A stretch of 64,000 nucleotides of DNA, taken from Fodinibius sediminis (GTDB lineage Bacteria; Bacteroidota; Rhodothermia; Balneolales; Balneolaceae). The DNA is taken from positions 248,001-312,000 of the forward strand of contig NZ_FXTH01000003.1 of NCBI RefSeq assembly GCF_900182555.1, given 5' to 3'. Each line of letters starts with the position of its first letter. The first letter of the stretch is position 1. Below the pieces are notes generated by a model. That model searched no databases. It saw nothing but the letters and a program-made list of their open reading frames with translations, and was not told the origin of the DNA. Position numbers and translations under genes: made by a program. This document shows positions 7,428 to 16,779 of this stretch, piece after piece.

Positions 7428-10325
7428 ATGATTCTTGACAGCCTCTCAGAGTTATGGATCTGGCAGTTTGTGGCAAGGTTGCATCCCTTGGTTATCCATT
7501 TTCCAATAGGGGCTTTAGTTATTGCCTTCTTTCTTGAAATGCTGACGATGGGCGGCAAGAGGACCGAGTTGCGATCGGGTATCAGGTGGCTTGTCTATAT
7601 AGGTGCCGGATCGGCCTCTGTGGCAGCCGGGGTGGGACTGATGCTGGCATATGGAGGGAATTATTCAGAATCGACCATTTTTTACCATCAATGGGGCGGT
7701 ATTTTAACGGTTATCCTTTCGCTGATTACAGCCTGGCTTTTATATCGCGCAAGCCAAAGTGGTGAAAAGAAAAAGCTGAATATGTACCGGTGGATGCTTT
7801 CCGTCGCCATTCTTGTGTTGACGGTTACCGGCCATTTCGGGGCTAATTTGACGCATGGAGACGATTACCTGACCTCCGTGTTACCATGGAATTATGAGTC
7901 ACTATCAGACGGGGAGTTTAATGAACTGGTACAGGAAGTCAACCAGCATAGAAAAATGGGGACTCTTTCAGAAACCCATAAAACGGAATTAAATGTAGGT
8001 GTTCGAAGAATCTTTGCTCAAACCTGTTATCGTTGTCACGATTCAAATGAAGCAGAGGGCGGCCTGGTACTCAACAGCGAAGAAGCCGTGATGAAGGGAG
8101 GAGACAGTGGGCCGGTCATTGTGCCGGGGAAACCGGAAGAAAGCGAATTAATCCATCGCCTCACATTGCCGGCTGGTCACGAGGATGTGATGCCACAGAA
8201 AGGAAGTTCCCTGAGTCCGGACCAAGTCGAGCTTATCCGCTTATGGATAGAGGTCGGCGCTCCGTGGTCTGACGAGGAGGTAAAAACGTTCAGGGAAGCG
8301 CCGATGGCCCTTCGTGCTCCTGCGCCTCCGGATACGGAATCTGATTTCGATAACCCCGTAGATAAATTTACGGCGGCCTATTTCAAGGAGCATGGTATCA
8401 GCTGGCCCGAACCGGTAGATGATGCAACGTTCATGCGAAGGGTATACCTGGATGTGATCGGGCTGGTGCCGGATCCCGTCGAGCTCAGGGCCTTTGTGAG
8501 GGATCCCTCGCCGGATAAAAGAGACCGCCTGGTAGATTCCCTGCTTAGCCGCAGGCATGACTATACACAGCATTGGCTGACTTTCTGGAATGACCTGCTG
8601 AGAAATGATTATACCGGAACGGGTTTTATCACCGGAGGCAGGGAGCAGATTACGGACTGGCTGTATGAGGCCCTGTACCAGAATATGTCCTATAATCGGA
8701 TGGTGCGGGAGCTGACCAACCCCGGCGAACGGTCCGACGGCTTCATCAAGGGAATCAAGTGGCGGGGAGCCGTTAACGCCAGTCAGACTACGGAAATGCA
8801 GGCGGCACAGAATATATCCCAGTCGTTGCTGGGGGTCAATTTGAAGTGTGCATCCTGCCACGACAGTTTTGTCAGCAATTTAACGCTGGAAGAGGCCTAT
8901 GGTTTTGCGCAGGTGTTCTCAGAGGACCCCCTGGCCATCCAGCGTTGTGAGGTAGCAACAGGTGATACGGCAGAGGCAAGTTTTATCTACAGCGAGGAAC
9001 TGGGCGATATCGATGAAAGCCTGTCCCGGGATGAGCGGTTGGAACGGCTGGCGGATATCCTGACACAGAAACAGAATGGTCGCCTGTACCGAACGATCGC
9101 CAATAGATACTGGGAGCTGTTCATGGGCCGGAGTCTTGTAGAGCCGGTGGATGAAATGGATAACATCCCCTGGAACCAGGAGCTGCTCGACTGGCTTGCA
9201 TCCGATCTTATCCGCCACGATTATGATCTCAAGCGCCTTATTTCTGTTATTGTCCGATCAAAAACGTATCAGCTTCCCTCGATTGGAATGAGCGGGGAAG
9301 AAGCAGGTTCAGAAGAGTATGTATTCCGGGGACCGCTGAGAAAAAGGATGACGGCCGAGCAGTTTGCCGACGCAGTTTCAAAAGTGGCGGCCCCCTTCTA
9401 TTACTCCGTAGCTTATGATCCCTACGAAAAACCGCCGGCGGAAGGGGCATGGATCTGGTTCAACACGATGGAGAACGATCGTGTGAGTCAGCCGGACCCG
9501 GGAACATACTATTTTCGTCACAGTTTTGATCTGCCCGCCGCCCGGGAAATAGAAAAAGCACAGCTGCTGGTGACGGCGGATGAAGCCTATAAGCTGTATC
9601 TGAACGGCACGCTGGTGGGCCAGGGCGCCGACTGGCGGAAAATTGAACGTATCGATGTGACCGAACAGCTCAGTCAGGGCACAAACCTCATAGCAGCAGC
9701 GGGCAGGAATGGGGGCTCCATACCAAATCCGGCGGGTATGCTGCTTAACCTCAGGATCAAGTTGAAGGATGGGACAGCACTGATCGTGAAGTCAGGCAAG
9801 GAAGGGTGGAAAGCGCTGGACCGTCAACCCAAGACTGGATGGCAAACGGCCGATTTTGATGACAGCAGCTGGGGCGAGGTGCGTACTTTCGGGAGCAGCC
9901 GCAGCAGCAAGCACTGGGGACAGCTGCTGAAATTTACTCATGATATGGGAAATCAGTTTAATTTTGCCCGGGCGTCGCTGGTTGAAAATGATGATTTCCT
10001 GAAAGAGATGGGCCGTCCCACCCGCGAAAATGTGACTACCAACCGCGAGACGGAGGCCACGCTGCTGCAGGCTTTGGAACTGACCAACGGGGATAAATTG
10101 AATGAAGTGATGGCCCGGGGCGCCGAACGGCTGGTCAATGAATACGGACAGGCTACGGAAAGGATGATGACGGATCTCTATCTGACCGCCTACGGACGCG
10201 AACCCGGAGATCATGAACAAGAAATATTGAACAGCAGGCTGGCAGCAGACAAGCCCGGGAAAGAACAAATTGAGGATATCCTGTGGGCCATTGTCATGAA
10301 TCCTGAGTTTCAGCTGATTGATTAG
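7428..10325 (+). CDS. membrane-anchored DUF2231/cytochrome c/DUF1549/DUF1553 protein with inserted jelly-roll domain
   Basis: A 965-residue multidomain protein. Residues 1-150 hold about four membrane helices of the DUF2231 type (L-H-P-L-V-I-H-F-P-I-G). A planctomycete-type cytochrome domain follows with C-Y-R-C-H at 200-204 and V-M-P-Q-K-G as the likely Met ligand. DUF1549 follows, with a second C-A-S-C-H at 474-478. A beta-sandwich of roughly residues 675-825 (Y-F-R-H-S-F ... K-L-Y-L-N-G) resembles the N-terminal domain of bacterial alpha-L-rhamnosidases and splits or precedes the DUF1553 end. DUF1549/1553 proteins usually sit beside DUF1501 genes, as here. Function is unknown; inferred electron transfer at the cell envelope linked to glycan breakdown. 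Confidence 0.85.
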   Translation: MILDSLSELWIWQFVARLHPLVIHFPIGALVIAFFLEMLTMGGKRTELRSGIRWLVYIGAGSASVAAGVGLMLAYGGNYSESTIFYHQWGGILTVILSLITAWLLYRASQSGEKKKLNMYRWMLSVAILVLTVTGHFGANLTHGDDYLTSVLPWNYESLSDGEFNELVQEVNQHRKMGTLSETHKTELNVGVRRIFAQTCYRCHDSNEAEGGLVLNSEEAVMKGGDSGPVIVPGKPEESELIHRLTLPAGHEDVMPQKGSSLSPDQVELIRLWIEVGAPWSDEEVKTFREAPMALRAPAPPDTESDFDNPVDKFTAAYFKEHGISWPEPVDDATFMRRVYLDVIGLVPDPVELRAFVRDPSPDKRDRLVDSLLSRRHDYTQHWLTFWNDLLRNDYTGTGFITGGREQITDWLYEALYQNMSYNRMVRELTNPGERSDGFIKGIKWRGAVNASQTTEMQAAQNISQSLLGVNLKCASCHDSFVSNLTLEEAYGFAQVFSEDPLAIQRCEVATGDTAEASFIYSEELGDIDESLSRDERLERLADILTQKQNGRLYRTIANRYWELFMGRSLVEPVDEMDNIPWNQELLDWLASDLIRHDYDLKRLISVIVRSKTYQLPSIGMSGEEAGSEEYVFRGPLRKRMTAEQFADAVSKVAAPFYYSVAYDPYEKPPAEGAWIWFNTMENDRVSQPDPGTYYFRHSFDLPAAREIEKAQLLVTADEAYKLYLNGTLVGQGADWRKIERIDVTEQLSQGTNLIAAAGRNGGSIPNPAGMLLNLRIKLKDGTALIVKSGKEGWKALDRQPKTGWQTADFDDSSWGEVRTFGSSRSSKHWGQLLKFTHDMGNQFNFARASLVENDDFLKEMGRPTRENVTTNRETEATLLQALELTNGDKLNEVMARGAERLVNEYGQATERMMTDLYLTAYGREPGDHEQEILNSRLAADKPGKEQIEDILWAIVMNPEFQLID

Positions 10326-10413
10326 CGGTCGGCAAGGGGGCATGGATATAGCATCACCACACTGGATGACAACTGGAATCTGATACCAGGCAACTTGGAG
10401 GTTAATTAGTATT

Positions 10414-11832
10414 ATGAAAAGACGTGAATTTCTTAAAAAGACGTCAGCAGCCACCTTGGCTGCCATGGGAGCAACGATCCCGGGCACTTCTTTTCTCAGC
10501 AGCTGTAAACGGGCCGGCAAACAGATGGAATCAACGGCTGATACGGTGATCCTGTTATGGATGGCCGGGGGTATGGCGCATACTGAAACGTTCGATCCGA
10601 AAGCCTATACACCGTATGAGCCGGGTCTGGAAAGCAACCGGGTATTGAGTACCTTCCCCCAAAGTCCCACAGTAGTAGATGATCTGTTCTTTTCAGAGGG
10701 TCTTGAGGCCATCGGTTCGGTGATGGACCGGGGGACGGTCATCCGTTCCTATCGCGCTGCGGATTTGGGACACATTCTGCATACCCGGCACCAGTATCAC
10801 TGGCATACCTGCTATGAGCCTCCCCAGACGATACAGATGCCGCATCTGGGGGCCTGGATTGCGCATGAGCGGGGGCCTGTGAACCCCGTGATCCCTCCAT
10901 TTATTAGTATTGGGCAGCGCTTTGATGTTGGAGAAGGGGAAGAGCTGAAGGCGTACCATTCGGCGGGGTTTCTTGGCAGTGAATACGGTCCGTTCCTGAT
11001 TCCTGATCCTTCCAGCGGACTGGAGAGTGTACGTCCTCCTGTTGGAATGAATATCAACCGTTTTGAGAAAAGACATCAGCTGTATCGTGATCTGGTGGAG
11101 CAAAGTACGCTGGGAAAGCATGGAAGTGCCTACCACAAGGAATCGATGGTCCGGGCCATGGAGAAATCCTACGCGCTGCTCAAGTCGCCGGAGTCGGAAG
11201 CGTTTAATCTTGAAAAGGAACCGGAGGAGAGCTACAGGGAATATGATACTGGCCGTTTTGGCCTGGGTTGCCTGCTGGCCAAACGCCTCACGGAAGCGGG
11301 GGCCCGCTTCATCAGCGTGTCCACGGAATATGTCCCGTTTATGGGGTGGGATACGCACGAGAATGGGCACAGCCGCACCGTGAAGATGAAACAGCAGATC
11401 AACCGGCCCATAGCGCAGCTCATCCGGGATCTCGACAAGACGGGCCGGCTGGATCGCACCCTGGTCATTCTGGCCAGCGAGTTCAGCCGTGATATGATGG
11501 TTGAAGGCCGCCCCGGAAAAACCGTCAAGGAGCAGGCCAGGCAGCCGGAGGTCATGCAGAAAAAATCACAGTATGGGATGCACAAGCATTTTACGGACGG
11601 CTGTTCCATACTGATGTTCGGAGGCGGAATTAAGAAGGGGAATGTGTACGGCAAAACGGCGGATGAGCGTCCCTGTTCTACGGTTGAGAAACCGGTCAGA
11701 ATTGATAACATCCACCAGACCGTTTACCAGGCCCTGGGCATCCCAGCTGATACGCATTATGTCATTGAGGGCCGACCGGTCTACACCACACCGGATGGAG
11801 AAGGGAAAGCCATTCCTGAATTATTTGCATAA
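10414..11832 (+). CDS. DUF1501 protein with Tat-type signal
   Basis: A 472-residue protein of the DUF1501 family, which has an alkaline-phosphatase/sulfatase-like fold. The N-terminus M-K-R-R-E-F-L-K-K-T is a twin-arginine signal, and S-S-C-K could be a lipidation site. Recognisable pieces are L-L-W-M-A-G-G-M-A-H-T-E-T-F-D-P-K near residue 50, W-D-T-H near 314, the A-S-E-F-S-R segment and G-R-P-V-Y near the end. A good ribosome site (TTGGAGG) lies 11-17 bases before the ATG at 10414. It follows the DUF1549/1553 gene by 88 bases, the standard pairing in Planctomycetota. The family's biochemical role is not established; co-occurrence with sulfatases suggests polysaccharide turnover. Confidence 0.88.
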   Translation: MKRREFLKKTSAATLAAMGATIPGTSFLSSCKRAGKQMESTADTVILLWMAGGMAHTETFDPKAYTPYEPGLESNRVLSTFPQSPTVVDDLFFSEGLEAIGSVMDRGTVIRSYRAADLGHILHTRHQYHWHTCYEPPQTIQMPHLGAWIAHERGPVNPVIPPFISIGQRFDVGEGEELKAYHSAGFLGSEYGPFLIPDPSSGLESVRPPVGMNINRFEKRHQLYRDLVEQSTLGKHGSAYHKESMVRAMEKSYALLKSPESEAFNLEKEPEESYREYDTGRFGLGCLLAKRLTEAGARFISVSTEYVPFMGWDTHENGHSRTVKMKQQINRPIAQLIRDLDKTGRLDRTLVILASEFSRDMMVEGRPGKTVKEQARQPEVMQKKSQYGMHKHFTDGCSILMFGGGIKKGNVYGKTADERPCSTVEKPVRIDNIHQTVYQALGIPADTHYVIEGRPVYTTPDGEGKAIPELFA

Positions 11833-11893
11833 ACGGTGCTGGGTATTGTAATGACCGGTTCGATCAACACTCATTATTTAAATTACCGCTATC

Positions 11894-12966
11894 ATGAATA
11901 ATAGCCGCCGACGGTTTCTCAAGCAGCTCCTGACAACGGCCGGGGCCACCCTGGCTGCCCCGGCATTTGCTGCCGGTGTCAACATCAATGTACGGCAACC
12001 TCGTTTGAGCGACAGGGTTATTGGGCACGGCAATTTTCGTTACCGTATCGAGCAGGATTGGGCCGATCTCGATCCGGCCCGCCATCCGGTCAGGAACTGC
12101 CATGAAATGGTGATGGATCGCCGCGGACGCCTTATTATGATAACAGATGAAGTGCAAAATAATATTCTGATCTTTAGCAAGGACGGGCGGCTGCTCGACA
12201 GCTGGGGCACTGATTACCCGGGTGGCCACGGGTTGACCCTCTGGAGGGCGGGCAGCGAGGAATTTCTCTTTATTACAGATGCACAGTCCGAGTCAGCACG
12301 TGTTCAAAAGACGACGCTGGATGGCCGGGTCTTATTGACGCTGGAAGATCCCCGGTTGGCGGGGGGCTATGCCGAAGATGCCGATTACCGGCCGACGGAA
12401 ACGGCGATAGGCCCGGACGGAACTATTTATGTGGCCGACGGTTACGGTTCCCATCACATCCTCAGGTATAGTTCCGAGGGAAAATATATCGACAAATTTG
12501 GTGGCCGGGGCAATGCGGATCACCAGCTGAATGAACCGCACGGGGTGGCGATAGATAACCGGGGTGCGGAGGCAACCCTTCTTGTTACTTCACGCCGGCA
12601 TAACAGTTTCAAGCGGTTCACGCTTGACGGGCAGTACCTGGAAACGATATTTCTGCCGGGAGCTTATGTGTGCCGGCCGGTGGTGGATGGGGAAAATGTA
12701 TATGCCGGAGTATGCTGGTCGCGACTGCGTTATTTAAACCTGACCGGGGAATCCGGCTTCGTTACCATCCTGAATGGAGAAAACCGTGTGGATCCAACCC
12801 GGGAGGGACTGCCCCGGAATATCAGGAGGGCGAGCTGCAGCTGATGGTTCAGCAAGAACCGGTTTTTAAACACTGCCATGACGTTTGTATTGATGATGAG
12901 AAGAATATGTATGTCTGCCAGTGGAATGCCGGCAATACCTATCCCGTCAAATTGCACCGGGTGTAA
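11894..12966 (+). pseudogene. Tat-exported NHL/six-bladed propeller, frameshifted near its 3' end
   Basis: The 5' part encodes a twin-arginine signal (N-N-S-R-R-R-F-L-K-Q-L) and an NHL-like propeller. That frame stops at 12844 after an unrelated tail. From about 12790 the correct C-terminus (N-P-G-G-T-A-P-E-Y ... H-C-H-D-V-C ... C-Q-W-N-A-G-N-T-Y-P) continues in the neighbouring frame to the stop at 12964-12966. One missing base near 12785-12793 explains the change. The joined product would be about 357 residues, similar to peptidyl-alpha-hydroxyglycine-lyase-like and NHL proteins found beside DUF1501 genes. It could be a real mutation or an assembly error. The upstream neighbour is DUF1501, 61 bases away. 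Confidence 0.75.
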
Positions 12967-13194
12967 AAGCATATCTCCGGCTTGTTATTGCTTGCTGTGA
13001 CTGGTTGCTTGCGGCTGCTGGTCTGCCAAGTAAAGGTCTTTCTTATTTTCACGGTCCATGCAGTATATATCGAACATACCGAGTGTGTGCTCCCTGCTCT
13101 TTGCCAATAGTCTTATGAACCCTATAGCTGTTCATTTTTCCTCCCCGGATATAATCCTCAATGGCCGAATGGTAAAACACACATAGTCAATGTA

Positions 13195-13221
13195 AGTATA
13201 TCAAAAGTCACAGTGTCTCTT
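13195..13221 (+). promoter_or_regulatory. bipartite element copy 2, degenerate (AGTATAT-N12-TGTCTCTT)
   Basis: AGTATAT at 13195-13201 (one mismatch to AGTAGAT) and TGTCTCTT at 13214-13221 keep the standard 12-base gap. The sequence that follows (TATAGTTGAAAGGGG ... CTTGAAC) nearly repeats the SusC1 leader at 18563-18594, so this is a left-over sus leader. It now lies before a susD fragment and three sulfatase genes. Confidence 0.55.
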
Positions 13222-13251
13222 TATAGTTGAAAGGGGGCAGGGATCTCTTGA

Positions 13252-13709
13252 ACAAAACTTTATGTAAAAAAATATGCCTCCGATCATTCGGTTCTTGGGA
13301 GGACCAATGACAACATACCGGTTTACCGTTATGCCCATGTGTTGTTGATGATGGCTGAAGTCATTAATGAAATTGAGGGTCCCACTACTGAGGCTTACGG
13401 TTATATCAATGAGGTTCGCCTGAGAGCGGGTCTTGATCCGCTGACAGCCGGTTTTCAAAAGCTGATTTCAGGGAGGCCGTCTACCATGAGCAGCGCCTTG
13501 AATTGGCGTTTGAGAATCATCGATGGTATAATCTGTTAAGACAGGGAAGAGCTCTGGAGGTTATGCAGCAGCATGCGACGGATGTCAAGGATATTCAGCC
13601 GCACTTTACTGAACCTGTATATAACATTGAAGAGTACAAACTACTCTACCCAATACCGGAAAGGGAATGGACACTAAACGCAGACGTAACACAAAATCCG
13701 GGCTGGTAG
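13252..13709 (+). pseudogene. SusD-like C-terminal remnant, frameshifted
   Basis: A stop at 13249-13251 precedes an open stretch encoding a typical SusD/RagB C-terminal region: V-Y-R-Y-A-H-V-L-L-M-M-A-E, then N-E-V-R-L-R-A-G-L-D-P-L-T-A-G. At the T-run near 13452-13456 the frame shifts by one base and the match continues as F-S-K-A-D-F-R-E-A-V, F-E-N-H-R-W-Y-N-L-L, ending L-Y-P-I-P ... Q-N-P-G-W at 13709. There is no start, signal peptide or N-terminal two thirds. The order of residues is closer to SusD2 than SusD1. A susC leader lies directly upstream with no susC between them, so an internal deletion most likely removed susC and the start of susD. Not expected to make a working protein. Confidence 0.8.
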
Positions 13710-13734
13710 GAGAATTTTACTTGAATAATAATTT

Positions 13735-15123
13735 ATGAAATATATCAGTCGAAGTTATCTCTTAATTTTTGTTTTACTTGTTGGTTGTTCGGCTTCTGGT
13801 GAAGGGGAGCAGGCGAATGCAAGTCAAGAGTCTCCCAACATCGTATTCATTATTTCGGATGACCAGGCCTGGACCGATTATAGCTTTATGGGGCATCCTC
13901 ATATAGAGACGCCCCATATTGATGAGCTGGCCTCGGAGGGCCTGACGTTCACCCGGGGGTATCTGACGGCCCCGGTGTGCAGGCCGTCTCTTGCCTCTTT
14001 GATCACCGGTCTGTATCCGCACCAGCACGGGGTCACCGGCAATGATCCGGCATTCGAATTTGACCGGCAATCGCGTTCCCGGGCGGAGTGGCTTGAGGCG
14101 CGAAAAGAGGTAAATGGTGTGGTCACCAACCGGTTTAATGCGTTGCCTTCCCTTACCGATTACCTGTCGGATTTGGGATACCTCTCCCTGCAGACCGGCA
14201 AATGGTGGGAAGGCAGCTGGAAGGACGGGGGATTTACCCATGGGATGACCCACGGCGATCCATCGCGGGGAGGCCGACATGGAGATGAAGGCCTGAAGAT
14301 AGGCCGAGAGGGGATGGAGCCTATTGAAGACTTTATGGACGAGGCCCGGGCCCGGGAAAAACCATTCTTTCTCTGGTATGCTCCCTTTATGCCTCATACC
14401 CCGCATACGCCCCCCGATTCGCTGTTAAACAAATATCTGCCTGATGCCCCAAGTGAATCCATTGCCAAGTACTGGGCGATGATCGATTGGTTTGATATGA
14501 CGGTCGGGAAGCTCCTGGGATCGATTGAACAGCGGGGGCTGGAGGAAAATACCCTGGTGGTATATGTAACAGATAATGGATGGGTGCAAAACCCGGATAC
14601 GGATAACCAGTTTATCTGGCCTTCCAAGCAGTCGCCCTATGACGACGGCATACGGACGCCCATCACCTACAAATGGCCGGGAGAAATACCGGCCCGGATG
14701 GATACAACCACTTTTGTCAGCAGTAACGACATCGCTGCAACAGTACTGAGTCTCCTTGATATTGCACCGAAAGATGCCCTGCCGGGGATCAATGTGTTGG
14801 ACCGGGAAAAACTTCAGGCCCGGGAGGCGGTATATAGTGAGGATTATAACCATGACATTGCCGATGTGCATGAGCCCACGAAGAGTGTGGAGCACCGGGT
14901 GATTCTGAAGCGGCCCTGGAAACTGATCCTGCCCAACCGGCAGGGCAGTCCGCAGGAAGCCGAACTTTCGGGCGGCGGCCGGTTTATAGATATGGTTGAA
15001 GAACCGAAACTTTATCATATTGTGAATGATCCCCATGAACAGCAGAATGTAGCTTCCGGGCATCCGGCGGTCGTTGAGGAGCTGACGCAACAACTGGACA
15101 GCTGGTGGAACCCTGAATTTTAG
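13735..15123 (+). CDS. sulfatase (S1 family) lipoprotein with variant C-R-P-S-L signature
   Basis: A 462-residue protein with a lipoprotein signal ending L-V-G-C-S near residue 18, so probably periplasmic or surface anchored. It has the S1 sulfatase core: I-S-D-D-Q metal site, T-P-H-I-D, and V-Y-V-T-D-N-G-W near residue 280. The formylglycine site is Cys82 within C-R-P-S-L-A-S-L-I-T-G. The usual C-x-P-x-R arginine is Leu here, although the rest of the helix and the downstream L-Y-P-H-Q-H-G-V-T-G-N-D-P are strongly sulfatase-like. It would hydrolyse sulfate esters on a glycan if matured. It begins a run of three sulfatases, 25 bases after the susD remnant. Confidence 0.88.
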   Translation: MKYISRSYLLIFVLLVGCSASGEGEQANASQESPNIVFIISDDQAWTDYSFMGHPHIETPHIDELASEGLTFTRGYLTAPVCRPSLASLITGLYPHQHGVTGNDPAFEFDRQSRSRAEWLEARKEVNGVVTNRFNALPSLTDYLSDLGYLSLQTGKWWEGSWKDGGFTHGMTHGDPSRGGRHGDEGLKIGREGMEPIEDFMDEARAREKPFFLWYAPFMPHTPHTPPDSLLNKYLPDAPSESIAKYWAMIDWFDMTVGKLLGSIEQRGLEENTLVVYVTDNGWVQNPDTDNQFIWPSKQSPYDDGIRTPITYKWPGEIPARMDTTTFVSSNDIAATVLSLLDIAPKDALPGINVLDREKLQAREAVYSEDYNHDIADVHEPTKSVEHRVILKRPWKLILPNRQGSPQEAELSGGGRFIDMVEEPKLYHIVNDPHEQQNVASGHPAVVEELTQQLDSWWNPEF

Positions 15124-15160
15124 GTCTTCAACAAAAGCCGGAGTTTATTTCTAACAACAG

Positions 15161-16582
15161 ATGGATCTGAAAATGCGACGATTACAATACCTGTACCTTT
15201 ATATGCTTCCAATACTTTTAGTCGTTATTATGGGCTGGACGGTTGTTTATGCTCAAGATAATACAGATGACCGTCCCAACATCCTCATGGTTTATGTTGA
15301 TGATCTGGATCATGAACCGTTTGGCTTCATGGGGAATGAGATCATACAAACACCGAATATTGATCAGCTGGCCGGTGACGGGATCGTTTTCAGCAATGCA
15401 TTTGCCGTTACCGCCACCTGTATCACCAGCCGGGGAAACCTGATGACCGGGCGCTATGCCGCACGTACGGGGATCTATTTCGACCAGTTTGATGAGCTCA
15501 CCGAAGAGCAGGTACAGATGAGTTACCCGGCCCAGCTACGAGAGTCGGGTTATTACACGGGCTATGTCGGCAAGTGGCATCTGGGTCGGGTACCGGAGGG
15601 AGTATTTGATGACGATCGGCGCTATTCGGGGCAGGGACAGTTCTGGTCGGAAGAGCGACCTTCTGATGGCGGCACCCATTTAACAGATCACCTGGGTAAC
15701 AAGGCCGTCGACATGATCCGGGAAGCTCCCGATGGCAAGCCGTTTGCGCTGACCGTCGGTTTTAAAGCCCCCCATGTACAGGACGGATTTCATCCGGTTG
15801 AGCCGTATCCGCCGTCTCCTTCAACAGCGGTGCTCTACGAAGAAGATGAAATACCGGCTCCTCCGCTGTCGGATTCCACATTTTTTAATAGCCAGCCAGA
15901 ACTCATACGAAAGTCCCTGGGACGGGTGCGCTGGGATTACCGGCTGGGCCCACCTGAGTCTCTGAATTTCCAGCGGTCTATGCGGCGTTACTACCGAATG
16001 GTTACGGGGGTCGATAACCAGGTTGGCAAAATGCTTGATGCATTGCGTGAGACCGGCCGCCACGACAATACGATTATTGTGTTAACGGGTGATCACGGCT
16101 TGTATCTGGGAGACCGGGGACTGGCCGGCAAGTGGCTGGGTCATGAAACTTCCATCCGCGTTCCTCTTATCGTACGCCACCCGGGAATTGCAGGGGCCGA
16201 GCGCGGTACCCGGCGAGAGCAGATGGTGCTGATGATCGATTTTATGCCCACATTTCTTGACTGGGCCGGCCTCACCCCGAAGGATGGCGTCCAGGGGCAG
16301 TCCTTCGCCCCGATTGTTGATGGGCAAAGACCCGAGAACTGGCGAACCGAATTCTTTTACGAGCATCACAGCTTCCCGGACCGGATTCCGCCTTCGGAAG
16401 GCGTTCGTACCGAGCGGTATAAATATCTGCGATATCTGGACAGCGATCCGCTCTACGAGGAACTTTACGACTTAAAAAAAGACCCGGATGAATCCAACAA
16501 TTTAGCTGATGAGTCGGAATATGAAGAATTGCTTCAGCAAATGCGTGACAAATGGAAGCAATGGAAGAAAGATGTTCAGTAA
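15161..16582 (+). CDS. secreted sulfatase (S1 family), C-I-T-S-R signature
   Basis: A 473-residue protein with an N-terminal hydrophobic signal segment ending near V-Y-A-Q. Core motifs are Y-V-D-D-L-D metal ligands, T-P-N-I-D-Q-L-A, the active-site Cys87 in C-I-T-S-R-G-N-L-M-T-G, G-K-W-H-L-G near residue 140, and L-T-G-D-H-G-L-Y-L-G near 305. The arginine of the formylglycine motif is kept, but Thr replaces Pro, a variant known in several S1 subfamilies. The C-terminal L-Y-D-L-K-K-D-P-D-E segment is standard. It starts 37 bases after the previous sulfatase, so co-transcription is likely. Substrate unknown; presumably a sulfated glycan imported by the neighbouring SusCD. Confidence 0.9.
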   Translation: MDLKMRRLQYLYLYMLPILLVVIMGWTVVYAQDNTDDRPNILMVYVDDLDHEPFGFMGNEIIQTPNIDQLAGDGIVFSNAFAVTATCITSRGNLMTGRYAARTGIYFDQFDELTEEQVQMSYPAQLRESGYYTGYVGKWHLGRVPEGVFDDDRRYSGQGQFWSEERPSDGGTHLTDHLGNKAVDMIREAPDGKPFALTVGFKAPHVQDGFHPVEPYPPSPSTAVLYEEDEIPAPPLSDSTFFNSQPELIRKSLGRVRWDYRLGPPESLNFQRSMRRYYRMVTGVDNQVGKMLDALRETGRHDNTIIVLTGDHGLYLGDRGLAGKWLGHETSIRVPLIVRHPGIAGAERGTRREQMVLMIDFMPTFLDWAGLTPKDGVQGQSFAPIVDGQRPENWRTEFFYEHHSFPDRIPPSEGVRTERYKYLRYLDSDPLYEELYDLKKDPDESNNLADESEYEELLQQMRDKWKQWKKDVQ

Positions 16583-16707
16583 TATCTTTGGCAGACCGGT
16601 TAAATGGATAAAACAAAAAGTGGGTTTTGGGTTTAATACGGTATCACTGGGGTACTAAACACCACTGGAACTGTTAACCTAACTTTTAGAATGGTTTAAA
16701 AAATGGA

Positions 16708-16724
16708 GAAGCTTACAAACTTGA
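16708..16724 (+). repeat. short intergenic repeat, copy A (GAAGCTTACAAACTTGA)
   Basis: It matches 23595-23610 except for one A in the middle. Both copies lie 70-110 bases before an exported-protein gene. Too short to assign a role. Confidence 0.3.
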
Positions 16725-16779
16725 TAACTGCTAAGTAGAGATAACCATTCATGAGAGATATAAATCTAAGTCCTGTAAA

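Noticed and set aside
12967-13194. A small gene in the gap after the NHL propeller
   Set aside because: A 65-codon frame is open, but it overlaps the real propeller end and has no recognisable feature.
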